64,000 nucleotides of DNA from Streptomyces sp. CB02056 (GTDB lineage: Bacteria; Actinomycetota; Actinomycetes; Streptomycetales; Streptomycetaceae): the NCBI RefSeq assembly GCF_001905545.1, contig NZ_LIPD01000012.1, positions 62,001 through 126,000 of the forward strand, in the 5' to 3' direction. Positions 16,774 to 25,092 of the stretch are shown here, piece by piece. Every line of letters starts with the position of its first letter. Positions within the stretch are counted from its first letter, which is position 1. The notes beneath the pieces are model-generated. The model did not search any database, was not told the origin of the DNA, and worked only from the letters and a program-made list of their open reading frames with translations. The translations under genes were made by a program, and so were the position numbers.

Positions 16774-17892
16774 TCAGGTCTCGCGCTGCGGGTGGTAGGC
16801 GGTCTCGGGTATGCCGAAGGTCCAGGCGACCCCGGCTCGCGCGGTGCGGGTGCTCGGGGGGACGCGCAGCCAGTAGGTGCGGTGGGTGCCGTCCGGCTCG
16901 GGCGTGGAGTTGACCACCTCGACCATCACCACCGGCTCGTCGTCGGGCAGGACGATCCGCCAGAGCACGCCGGTCTCGTCCCGGTGGACGGGCTCGGCGC
17001 CGGAGTCGGCCAGGTAGCGCTCGTAGCCGTAGTGCTCCAGCAGGACGCGGCGCAGCTCGGCGTTCTCCTCGGTGCGGATCCGCTCGGCCGTCACCTCGGC
17101 CAGGCCGGCCAGGAACTCCGGCGGGACGGGCATGCCGCGCCAGGCGTGCAGGGCGAAGCCGTCGGCGTACTCCAGGGCGGGCCCGTCCGCCCGGTCGAGC
17201 CGCCCGGCCTCGTCGCGGTGCAGGCCGGTCGGCCGTTCGCTGAGCAGGGCCACGTCCCGGTACGGCCACCACCAGCCGACCTCCCGGGCCAGTTCGGCCA
17301 GTGGTGCGACGGCGTCGGCGCTCGCCCCGGCGGCCTCGAAGGCGGCGAACCACGGCGCGTCGTGCTGGCCGCGCACGGCGTCCAGCAGGGCGAGCCGGAC
17401 GGTGGTGCGACGGGCCCGGGCCTCCTCGGCCACCGCGGCGTCGGCCTCCCGGTCGGCCTCGGGGGCGAGCCGGTCGAGCACCGCGTTGCGCAGCCGGTCG
17501 GCGAGCGGGGTGGTGACCGGGCCGAGCTCGCCCCCGGTGAGCGCCCAGTGGCCCGCCCACCCGGCGGCGCCGACCTGCTCGACGGCCCGCCGCCTGGCCT
17601 CCTCCCAGGGCTTGGTGCGCACGGCCTCGCGCACGCTCTCCGCCCCGGCGGCCCGCAGCTCCAGCGCCGCCCCGGTCGCGGCGAGCGGCGAGCCGAACCA
17701 CCGGATCGCCGTGGGCTCGGGCAGCCCGGCCGCCCGGTAGGCGGCCCGGACGGCGCGCTCGGCCGCCGCCCGGTCGCCCGCTCCGGTGGCCGCCGCGGCC
17801 GACCGCCAGCGGGCCGTCACCTCGACCGGCCCGGGCAGCTCCCGCGCCTGCGCCCGGTCGCCGTGGACCTCGTCGTGGATCACCGTCTCCAT
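16774..17892 (-). CDS. DUF6745 domain protein
   Basis: Predicted 372-residue soluble protein. The C-terminal half carries the DUF6745-like series GLHRDEAGRLDRADGPALEY, FALHAWRGMPVP, ELRRVLLEHYGYERYL. ATG at 17892 follows GGAGCAGG. It lies 128 bases downstream of a 108-codon gene on the same strand, and this pair is divergent from the STM4015/4014/4013/4012/4011 block. Function unknown; a link to that block is inference. Confidence 0.7.
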   Translation of the reverse strand: METVIHDEVHGDRAQARELPGPVEVTARWRSAAAATGAGDRAAAERAVRAAYRAAGLPEPTAIRWFGSPLAATGAALELRAAGAESVREAVRTKPWEEARRRAVEQVGAAGWAGHWALTGGELGPVTTPLADRLRNAVLDRLAPEADREADAAVAEEARARRTTVRLALLDAVRGQHDAPWFAAFEAAGASADAVAPLAELAREVGWWWPYRDVALLSERPTGLHRDEAGRLDRADGPALEYADGFALHAWRGMPVPPEFLAGLAEVTAERIRTEENAELRRVLLEHYGYERYLADSGAEPVHRDETGVLWRIVLPDDEPVVMVEVVNSTPEPDGTHRTYWLRVPPSTRTARAGVAWTFGIPETAYHPQRET

Positions 17893-18020
17893 CCCTGCTC
17901 CGTTCCCGGCCGGGCTCCCCGCCCGGCCGTCCGTTCCCGTTCCGTGCCGCGGCCACGGCCGCGCTCCACCCTCGTGTCCGCACCCGCCCGCCGACCCCCG
18001 TACGGCGGGCGGAGCGGTCG

Positions 18021-18347
18021 TCAGTCCGCGACCATCCGCACCGCACCCGGCACGTACTCGCGCTGGCGGACCACCCGGTACCAGCCCTTGGGCAGCGGTA
18101 TCGCCGCGTGCTCCTCGTGCACCACCCGGCCGCCCTCGGGCAGGTGCAGCCAGCCCGCGCCGAACGGCCCGGTCTCCCGGCGCAGCACGCCGGGGCCGAC
18201 AACGGCGTGCGCGTGCCCGGTGACCTCGCCGAGCGCGAGCACCATCCGGCCCCGCGCGTCCCGGGGCTGCACGGCCAGCTCCACCACCCTCGGCGGCACC
18301 GCGCCCTCCTCTACCGGCACGATCAGCACATCGCCCTGGCGGTACAT
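18021..18347 (-). CDS. conserved small protein of unknown function
   Basis: Predicted 108-residue soluble, mainly beta protein. It starts MYRQGDVLIVPV and contains GEVTGHAHAV and an HLPEGGRVVHEEHAAIPLPK segment resembling a small cupin-like barrel, though I cannot confirm this. GGGAGGA lies upstream of ATG 18347. It is upstream of the DUF6745 gene on the same strand, with about 200 bases between its start and the divergent LRR gene at 18549. Confidence 0.7.
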   Translation of the reverse strand: MYRQGDVLIVPVEEGAVPPRVVELAVQPRDARGRMVLALGEVTGHAHAVVGPGVLRRETGPFGAGWLHLPEGGRVVHEEHAAIPLPKGWYRVVRQREYVPGAVRMVAD

Positions 18348-18548
18348 CAGTCCTCCCTCGCCGTACGGAGGGGCTCCGGCGGACGCCGGAACCCATGGCT
18401 CCGCCGCGTCCGCCGCGGTCACTCTCCGGAGCCAGGACCCGAACATAGAGCAAGGGTCTGACAACGCGCCCGGGCGGCGACCCGGCCGCCGGATTGTCAG
18501 TCCCGGCTGGTAGACAGTTGTTCGGCCCAGACCCCAGAGGAGCAGCGC

Positions 18549-19526
18549 ATGACTGTCAACGACCACATCGAGCGGTTCCACGGCCTTCCCGTCTTCGACT
18601 TCGTGGAGGCCTTGGAGGAGGCCGAGGAGAAGGGCGGATCGGGCGCCCTCGAACTGCCGGACGCGGCCTCGGCCGCCTGGCGGGTCAAGCTCGACTACGA
18701 GTCCGAGGCGACGTTCGCCGAACGCTGGGAGCAGTTCCTCGGCGCCGTCGACACCGAGCGGGTCACCGCCCTGGTGATCGGCCAGTGGTCCCCGGAGGAG
18801 CCGGAGGGCTTCCAGGAGCCGATGGAGGCGATCGTCGCCGCCGCCGGCCGGCTGCCCGCCCTGCGCGCCCTGTTCGTCGGCGACATCACCTTCGAGGAGT
18901 GCGAGATCTCCTGGATCCAGCAGTGCGACATCACGCCGCTGCTGACGGCCTTCCCGCGGCTGGCCGAGCTGGTGGTCCGCGGGGCCTCGCAGGACTGGGA
19001 CGGCAAGGGCGGTCTGGCCCTGAAGCCGCTGCGGCACGAGGCGCTCGAGGCGCTGCGCTTCGAGGCCGGCGGCCTGCCGGGCTCGGTCGTGCGCTCGGTG
19101 GCCGGCTGTGACTTCCCCGCCCTGGAGCGGCTGGAGCTCTGGCTGGGCGTGGACAACTACGGCGGCGACGCGACGATGGCCGACGTCGCGCTGTTCCTGG
19201 ACGGCACCCGCTTCCCCAGGCTGCGCCACCTCGGCCTCCAGAACAGCGAGTTCCAGGACGACATCGCGGCCGCCGTGGCACACGCGCCCGTCGTCGCCCG
19301 GCTGGAGTCGCTCAGGCTCTCCATGGGTGTGCTGACCGACCAAGGCGCCACCGCACTGCTGGAGGGCCAGCCCCTCACCCACCTGCGCTCCCTCGACCTG
19401 CACCACCACTACCTCACCGAGGAGATGCAGCAGCGCCTGCGTCAGGCCCTGGCCGGTGTCGAGGTCGACCTCTCCGAGCCCGGCAAGCCCGACGACCAGT
19501 GGCGCTACGTGGCCGTGGCCGAGTAG
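18549..19526 (+). CDS. STM4015 family leucine-rich-repeat protein, copy 1
   Basis: Predicted 325-residue soluble protein. The N-terminal ~60 residues (IERFHGLPVFDF) are followed by leucine-rich repeats (LPALRALFVGDITFEECEIS, FPRLAELVVRG, LEALRFEAGGLPG, FPALERLELWLG, FPRLRHLGLQN, RLESLRLSMG, LRSLDLHHHYL), a curved binding scaffold. It ends in a short linker and the tail WRYVAVAE. The gene order and sequence match the STM4011-STM4015 set named after Salmonella. ATG at 18549 follows AGAGGAG. It may act as scaffold or as the modified substrate for the downstream enzymes. Confidence 0.85.
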   Translation: MTVNDHIERFHGLPVFDFVEALEEAEEKGGSGALELPDAASAAWRVKLDYESEATFAERWEQFLGAVDTERVTALVIGQWSPEEPEGFQEPMEAIVAAAGRLPALRALFVGDITFEECEISWIQQCDITPLLTAFPRLAELVVRGASQDWDGKGGLALKPLRHEALEALRFEAGGLPGSVVRSVAGCDFPALERLELWLGVDNYGGDATMADVALFLDGTRFPRLRHLGLQNSEFQDDIAAAVAHAPVVARLESLRLSMGVLTDQGATALLEGQPLTHLRSLDLHHHYLTEEMQQRLRQALAGVEVDLSEPGKPDDQWRYVAVAE

Positions 19527-19608
19527 TCGTCAACGCCCCGCGCCCGCCTGATCGCCCGACAGCCCGACCGCCCGCGTACTCGCCCACCCCGACCGACCAG
19601 GATCCGAC

Positions 19609-20550
19609 ATGTCCATCTCCCGCCACATCGAACGCTTCCACGAGCTGCCGATCCACGAGTTCGCCCCCGACGACACCCGGCCGCGGCCCGCCGCCGACAG
19701 CGTCGCCTGGCGGCTCGCCCTCGCGTACCGCTCCGAGCAGGACTTCGCCCAGCTCTGGCAGTCCTTCCTCCAGGACGTCGATCCGGCGAGCGTCCGTGCC
19801 CTGGTGATCGGTCCCTGGTGGAACGGGGCCGAGGGCTACGGCTCCGTCGGCCCGGTGATCGAGGCCCTCACGGCCGAAGCCGGGCGCCTGCCCGCCCTGG
19901 AGGCGCTGTTCCTCGCCGAGGTGACCTACGACGAGTGCGAGGTCTCCTGGCTGGTGATGGACGACGTCACCCCGCTGCTGGCCGCCTTCCCCGCGCTGAA
20001 GTCGCTGGCCGTGCGCGGCGGTACGGACCTCGGCCTGGATCCGGTCCGTCACGACGCCCTGACCAGCCTGCGCTTCGAGTCCGGCGGACTGCCGGCCACC
20101 GTGGTGCGCGCGGTGGCCGCCTCCGAGCTGCCCGCACTGGAACGTCTGGACCTCTGGCTCGGCGTGGACGAGTACGGCGGTGACGCCACGATGGACGACC
20201 TGGCGCCGTTCCTGGACGGCTCCCGGCTGCCGGAGCTGCGCCACCTCGGGCTGTCCAACAGCGAGTTCCAGGACGAGATCGCCGCCGCCCTCGCCCACGC
20301 CCCGATAGTGGCCCGGTTGGAGTCGCTCGACCTCTCCATGGGCGTGCTGACGGACGAGGGCGCCACCGCCCTGCTGGAGGGCCAGCCCCTCACCCACCTG
20401 AACTCCCTCGACCTGCACCACCACTACCTGAGCGACGCGATGCAGGAGCGTCTGTCCGAGGCCCTGCCCGGGGTCGGGCTCGACCTCGACGAGGCCGAGG
20501 GTGACGACCCGGACGACGAGGACGACCGCTACGTCTCGGTCTCCGAGTAG
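19609..20550 (+). CDS. STM4015 family leucine-rich-repeat protein, copy 2
   Basis: Predicted 313 residues, a close paralogue of the preceding gene over its whole length (ISRHIERFHELPIHEF; same repeat order; identical GVLTDEGATALLEGQPLTHL-type stretch with minor changes). It differs most in the acidic linker before the tail, yet ends DRYVSVSE, nearly the same as copy 1. The stop is 16 bases before the STM4014 gene, so it is probably in the same transcript. No recognisable SD; ATG chosen by alignment with copy 1. Confidence 0.85.
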   Translation: MSISRHIERFHELPIHEFAPDDTRPRPAADSVAWRLALAYRSEQDFAQLWQSFLQDVDPASVRALVIGPWWNGAEGYGSVGPVIEALTAEAGRLPALEALFLAEVTYDECEVSWLVMDDVTPLLAAFPALKSLAVRGGTDLGLDPVRHDALTSLRFESGGLPATVVRAVAASELPALERLDLWLGVDEYGGDATMDDLAPFLDGSRLPELRHLGLSNSEFQDEIAAALAHAPIVARLESLDLSMGVLTDEGATALLEGQPLTHLNSLDLHHHYLSDAMQERLSEALPGVGLDLDEAEGDDPDDEDDRYVSVSE

Positions 20551-20566
20551 ACGGGCGGCGGAGGCG

Positions 20567-21691
20567 ATGACCGTGCGACTGACCGTCCTGGGCAACCCGG
20601 GGCACCGACGGGTGACGCTCTTCGCGGCCGCCGCCCGGGCCGCCGGGCTGCCCGAGCCCGCCGTCCTGCCCTGGCTGGACGTGCTGCGCGGCCGGTACCG
20701 GCTGCCCGAAGGCGGTCTGCTGCGCATCGAGTCGCCCGGCGAGGAGCCGGAGGTCGACCGGCTGCTGCGCGGCCAGGCGCTCGGCCCCGGCTACGCCCCG
20801 ACCAGGGTCGAGGGCACGGCCGTCTGGTACGCGGGGGTCATGGCCGCGCTGCGCGGGCTGGCCGCCCGACCCGGCGTACGGCTGCTCGGCGATCCGGAGG
20901 AGATCGCCGTGATGTTCGACAAGCGCCGTACCCACGCGCTGCTCGCCGGGGCCGGGGTGCCGGTGCCCAGGGCGCTCGGCGGCGAGGTCACCGGCTGGGA
21001 GCACCTGCGCGGGCGCCTCGCCGAGGCCGGCCTGCACCGGGTCTTCGTCAAGCCGGCGCACGGCTCCTCCGCCTCCGGGGTGATGGCCCTGGAGTTCGGA
21101 CCGCGCGGGCAGCTGCAGGCCACCACCTCGGTGGAGCTGGCCGACGGCCGGCTCCACAACTCGCTGCGGGTGCGCCGCTACCGCGGCGAGCGGGAGGTCG
21201 CCGCGATCGTCGACGCCCTGGCACCGGACGGGCTGCACGTCGAGCAGTGGATCCCGAAGGCCTCGCAGTCCGGGCGCTCGGCGGACCTACGGGTCGTGGT
21301 GGTCTCCGGCCGCGCCACCCACGCCGTGGTGCGCACCAGCGGCCAGCCGATGACCAACCTGCACCTCGGCGGCGCCCGCGGCAGCCTCGACCAGGCCCGG
21401 GAGGCCGCCGGGCCGGCCTGGCCGGGCCTGCTGGAGACGGCCGAGCGCGCGGCGGCCTGCTTCCCCGGCTCACCGATGGTCGGCGTCGACGTGCTGCCCA
21501 CGACCGGCTGGCGGCGCGCCCTGGTCGGCGAGGTGAACGCCTTCGGCGACCTGCTCCCCAATCTCACCGGCCTGCCCGGCGGCCCCGCCGAGGGCCTCGA
21601 CACCTACGGCGCCCAACTGGCCGCGCTGACCGCCCCCTCCCCGTCGTCGCCCGCGGCGACGGACCACCAGATCACGGAACCCGCTCGATGA
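20567..21691 (+). CDS. STM4014 family ATP-grasp protein
   Basis: Predicted 374-residue soluble protein. The ATP-grasp fold shows in VFVKPAHGSSASGVMAL (about residues 159-175), RSADLRVVVVSG, MVGVDVLPTTGW, and the metal-binding GEVNAFGDLLPNLTGL (about 321). Members ligate a carboxylate to an amine or thiol using ATP. It follows copy 2 of the LRR gene by 16 bases and overlaps STM4013 by 4 (ATGA). GGAGG sits just upstream. It probably catalyses one step of a shared modification pathway; substrate unknown. Confidence 0.85.
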   Translation: MTVRLTVLGNPGHRRVTLFAAAARAAGLPEPAVLPWLDVLRGRYRLPEGGLLRIESPGEEPEVDRLLRGQALGPGYAPTRVEGTAVWYAGVMAALRGLAARPGVRLLGDPEEIAVMFDKRRTHALLAGAGVPVPRALGGEVTGWEHLRGRLAEAGLHRVFVKPAHGSSASGVMALEFGPRGQLQATTSVELADGRLHNSLRVRRYRGEREVAAIVDALAPDGLHVEQWIPKASQSGRSADLRVVVVSGRATHAVVRTSGQPMTNLHLGGARGSLDQAREAAGPAWPGLLETAERAAACFPGSPMVGVDVLPTTGWRRALVGEVNAFGDLLPNLTGLPGGPAEGLDTYGAQLAALTAPSPSSPAATDHQITEPAR

Positions 21692-22563
21692 ACCACCCGA
21701 CCACCCTCCCGTCCCCCGACATGAACGCCGTCGTGGGCAGCCACGACCTGCTGCTCGTCACCCTCGACACGCTCCGCCTCGACGTCGCCGAGGAGCTGGC
21801 CGCCGCCGGCCGCATCCCGAACCTCGCCGCCGTCCTCCCGGGCGGCCGCTGGGAGCACCGGCACGCGCCCGGCAGCTTCACCTACGCCTCCCACCAGGCG
21901 ATCCTGGCCGGCTTCCTGCCGACGCCCGCCTCCCCGGACGGCCCGCACCCGCGGCTGTTCGCGGCCCGCTTCGCCGGTTCCGAGAGCACCGCCCCGCGCA
22001 CCTGGGTCTTCGACGCCCCCGACCTGCCGACGGCCCTGGCCGCGGCCGGGTACTGCACGGTGTGCATCGGCGGTGTCGGGTTCTTCAACAAGCAGGGCCC
22101 GCTGGGCTCGGTGCTGCCGGGCCTCTTCCAGGAGAGCCACTGGGCGCCCGAGTTGGGCGTGGCCTCGCCGACGTCCTTCGAGGAGCAGGTCGCCCGGGCC
22201 GAGCGGGTCGCCGCCGAACAGTCCGCCGACCAGCCGCTGTTCCTCTTCCTGAACGTCTCGGCGCTGCACCAGCCGAACTGGTTCCACCTGCCCGGAGCCA
22301 CCCGCGAGCACGGGGACTCCCGGGCCACCCACGCCGCGGCCCTGGAGTACGTGGACACGCACATCGGCCGGCTGTTCGCCGCGATGAGCGCCCGCCGCCC
22401 CTGCTTCGCGATCGTCTGCTCCGACCACGGCACCGCCTACGGCGAGGACGGCTACACCGGCCACCGGATCGGCCACGAGGTGGTCTGGTCGGTCCCGTAC
22501 GCGCACTTCACCCTCCCCGCCCGAGCGGCAGACGCCGCCACGACCTCCGAGGAGCGCGCATGA
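21688..22563 (+). CDS. STM4013/SEN3800 family hydrolase (alkaline phosphatase/sulfatase fold)
   Basis: Predicted 291 residues. The metal-binding motif DTLRLD is at 27-32, the probable nucleophile region SFTYASH at 63-69, and CSDHGTAYGEDGYTGHRIGH near 246 supplies the second metal site: the layout of the alkaline phosphatase/sulfatase superfamily, in a short form. It would hydrolyse a phosphate or sulfate ester. Overlaps of 4 nt at both ends with STM4014 and STM4012 indicate tight coupling. The exact nucleophile is not certain. Confidence 0.82.
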   Translation: MNHPTTLPSPDMNAVVGSHDLLLVTLDTLRLDVAEELAAAGRIPNLAAVLPGGRWEHRHAPGSFTYASHQAILAGFLPTPASPDGPHPRLFAARFAGSESTAPRTWVFDAPDLPTALAAAGYCTVCIGGVGFFNKQGPLGSVLPGLFQESHWAPELGVASPTSFEEQVARAERVAAEQSADQPLFLFLNVSALHQPNWFHLPGATREHGDSRATHAAALEYVDTHIGRLFAAMSARRPCFAIVCSDHGTAYGEDGYTGHRIGHEVVWSVPYAHFTLPARAADAATTSEERA

Positions 22564-23894
22564 CCACCGCACCCCCGCGCCCGGACTCGCCGTACCAGTC
22601 GTACGTCTACGCGTACCCGCACAAGACGGCCTACCGCCCGCTGCCCGAGCGCCCGCCGCTGCGCGAGCTGTGGGCCGGCGAGGCGCAGCACGCGCTCTCG
22701 CTCTACCTGCACATCCCGTTCTGCGAGGTCCGCTGCGGCTTCTGCAACCTGTTCACCCGGATCGGCAGCCCCGAGGGCCTGACCACGGCCTACCTGGACG
22801 CCCTGGAGCGCCAGGCCACGGCGGTGCGCGCGGCGCTGGACGGGGGCGCCCGGTTCGCGCTGGCCGCGTTCGGCGGCGGCACGCCCACCTATCTGACGGC
22901 CGGTGAGCTGGAGCGGCTGTGCGACATCGCCGAGCGGCGGATGGGCGCCGACCTGCGGGCGATACCCCTCTCGGTGGAGGCATCGCCCGCCACCGCGACC
23001 GCCGACCGGCTGGAGGTGCTGGCCGCCCGGGGCACCACCCGGCTGAGCCTGGGCGTGCAGTCCTTCGACGACGCCGAGGCGCGCTCCGCCGTCCGCCCGC
23101 AGAAGCGGTCCGAGGTGGAGGCCGCCCTCGGCCGGATCCGCGCGGCCGGGTTCCCGGTGCTCAACATCGACCTCATCTACGGCATCGACGGCCAGACCGA
23201 GGCGAGCTGGCTCCGCTCGTTGGACACCGCGCTCGCCTGGCAGCCCGAGGAGCTGTACCTCTACCCGCTGTACGTCCGCCCGCTGACCGGCCTGGCCCGG
23301 CGCGGCGAGCAGGAGAGCCGGGCCGCCTGGGACGCGCGCCGGCTCGCGCTCTACCGGGCCGGCCGCGACCACCTGCTCGCCCACGGCTACCAGCAGGTGT
23401 CGATGCGGATGTTCCGCCGCGCCGCCTCCCCGCAGGCCGGCGCGGGCGAGTACGCCTGCCAGACCGACGGCATGGTCGGCCTGGGCTGCGGCGCCCGCTC
23501 CTACACCTCCCAGCTGCACTACTCCTTCGACTACGCGGTGAACGCCACCGAGGTGCGCGGCATCATCGACGACTACGTCGCCACCGAGGACTTCCACCGT
23601 GCCGAGGTGGGCCACCGGATGGACGGCGCGGAGCCGCGCCGGCGGCACCTGGTGCAGTCGCTGCTCCAGGCCGAGGGCCTGCCCTTGGCGGACTACCGCG
23701 CCCGGTTCGGCGGTTCACCGGCCGAGGACTTCCCGGCGGAGCTGGCCGAGTTCGCGGAGCGCGGATGGCTCGACGACGGCGACGCGGAGTTCCTGCGGCT
23801 CAGCCCGGAGGGGCTGGCGCACTCGGACGCCGCCGGGCCGATGCTGTTCTCGCCCGAGGTCCGGGCCCTGATGGCGGCGTACGAGGCGAAATGA
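22560..23894 (+). CDS. STM4012 family radical SAM protein (HemN-like)
   Basis: Predicted 444 residues. The cluster-binding CEVRCGFC (C55, C59, C62) follows LYLHIPF, exactly as in HemN/HemW enzymes; the GGGTPTYL SAM-binding motif and VQSFDDAEAR are also HemN-like. A HemN-type C-terminal domain (GLPLADYRARFGGSPAEDF) follows. Not a haem gene by context: it lies between STM4013 and STM4011 with 4-nt overlaps. It presumably performs a radical reaction on the cluster's unknown substrate. Confidence 0.88.
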   Translation: MTTAPPRPDSPYQSYVYAYPHKTAYRPLPERPPLRELWAGEAQHALSLYLHIPFCEVRCGFCNLFTRIGSPEGLTTAYLDALERQATAVRAALDGGARFALAAFGGGTPTYLTAGELERLCDIAERRMGADLRAIPLSVEASPATATADRLEVLAARGTTRLSLGVQSFDDAEARSAVRPQKRSEVEAALGRIRAAGFPVLNIDLIYGIDGQTEASWLRSLDTALAWQPEELYLYPLYVRPLTGLARRGEQESRAAWDARRLALYRAGRDHLLAHGYQQVSMRMFRRAASPQAGAGEYACQTDGMVGLGCGARSYTSQLHYSFDYAVNATEVRGIIDDYVATEDFHRAEVGHRMDGAEPRRRHLVQSLLQAEGLPLADYRARFGGSPAEDFPAELAEFAERGWLDDGDAEFLRLSPEGLAHSDAAGPMLFSPEVRALMAAYEAK

Positions 23895-24808
23895 CCTTCC
23901 TCGGCATGCCTTCCGCCTCACCGCTGCCGGAGGACGGGGCGCGGAGCCTCACCCTGCTCTACCGCGGCCCGCTCGCATCCTGCGACTACGACTGCCCGTA
24001 CTGCCCGTTCGCCAAGCGGCGCGACAGCCCGGAGCAACTGCGCTCCGACCGGGCCGCGTTGGAGCGCTTCACCGGCTGGGCCGCCGGACGCGCGGGCACC
24101 GGCGACACCCTGTCGCTGCTGTTCACGCCCTGGGGCGAGGGGCTGGTGCGGTCCTGGTACCGCCGCGCGCTGGTCGAGCTGAGCCGCCTGCCGCACGTCC
24201 GCCGGGTCGCGATCCAGACCAACCTCAGCTGCCGCACGGGCTGGCTCGCCGAGGCGGACCTCGACACCCTCGCCTTCTGGGTCACCTTCCATCCCGGCCA
24301 GGTCACCCGCGAGCGCTTCCTCGCCAAGTGCCAGGAGTTGGACGCACTCGGCGTGCGCTACAGCGTCGGCGTCGTCGGCCAACCCGAGCACCTCGCCGAG
24401 GCCCGCCGGCTGCGCGCCGAGCTCCCCGAAGGCGTCTACCTGTGGGTCAACGCCGCCGAGGGCCTCGCCTACACCGACGCCGAGGCCGCCCAATGGGCCG
24501 CCGTCGACCCGCACTTCGGCTACAGCCGGCACGCCCACCCCAGCGCCGGGCTGCCGTGCCGCACCGGGGAGTCCGTGCTGTCGGTGGACGGCGACGGCAC
24601 CGTGCGCCGCTGCCACTTCGTCCGGGACGTCCTCGGCAACCTCTACGACGGCAGCTACCGCGCGCAACTGCTGCCGCGAGCCTGCCCGTTGCCGGTCTGC
24701 GACTGCCACATCGGCTACGTCCACCTGGAGACACTGCCGCTGTACGAGCTGTTCGGCGCAGGTGTGCTGGAGCGCGTGCCGCACGGCTGGTCCGGGGGCC
24801 GGTCATAA
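23891..24808 (+). CDS. STM4011 family radical SAM protein
   Basis: Predicted 305 residues. Radical SAM motif CDYDCPYC (C31, C35, C38). The C-terminus has further cysteines (C241, C265, C270, C272, in RRCHF and ACPLPVCDCH), like the auxiliary-cluster SPASM/twitch domains of peptide-modifying enzymes. That arrangement, plus the neighbouring LRR proteins, suggests a protein or peptide substrate. It is the last gene of the overlapping block. Which residue is modified is unknown. Confidence 0.88.
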   Translation: MTFLGMPSASPLPEDGARSLTLLYRGPLASCDYDCPYCPFAKRRDSPEQLRSDRAALERFTGWAAGRAGTGDTLSLLFTPWGEGLVRSWYRRALVELSRLPHVRRVAIQTNLSCRTGWLAEADLDTLAFWVTFHPGQVTRERFLAKCQELDALGVRYSVGVVGQPEHLAEARRLRAELPEGVYLWVNAAEGLAYTDAEAAQWAAVDPHFGYSRHAHPSAGLPCRTGESVLSVDGDGTVRRCHFVRDVLGNLYDGSYRAQLLPRACPLPVCDCHIGYVHLETLPLYELFGAGVLERVPHGWSGGRS

Positions 24809-24889
24809 ATCGGTTGCCAGTCGGCCACTCTGTGTGAAAGCGTACGAACAACCGCGCAGGACCAGCTGGTTCGGAAGGGAGGCCCGCAG

Positions 24890-24982
24890 ATGATCAGTGG
24901 CATACGGCTCGCCGTCGTGCCGGGCCTCGTGCTCGGTGACACCCCGGCTCGCGCTTCGACGCGCGAGCCGCACCCGGCCTGA
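24890..24982 (+). CDS. 30-residue small ORF between STM4011 and methyltransferase genes
   Basis: ATG at 24890 is preceded by GGAAGGGAGG, one of the best ribosome binding sites in the window, and opens 30 codons (MISGIRLAVVPGLVLGDTPA and ten more residues). The peptide has a hydrophobic middle and a basic/acidic tail. It could be a leader peptide for the methyltransferase gene 110 bases downstream, or a small product belonging to the radical SAM block. No homology recognised. Confidence 0.4.
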   Translation: MISGIRLAVVPGLVLGDTPARASTREPHPA

Positions 24983-25092
24983 CGCCCGCGCCCGCCGTCC
25001 CGGCGGCGCCACGGCCCGACGCGCCTGCTGCTCGCCTCCTCGTCGAAGTGCTCTTCGTGTCCCCTTGCACGTTCGACCACGAGGAACCCCTG

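Noticed and set aside
22560..23894. Reading the STM4012 gene as the haem enzyme HemN/HemW
   Set aside because: The radical SAM core is HemN-like, but gene order, overlaps and partners match the STM4011-4015 set instead.
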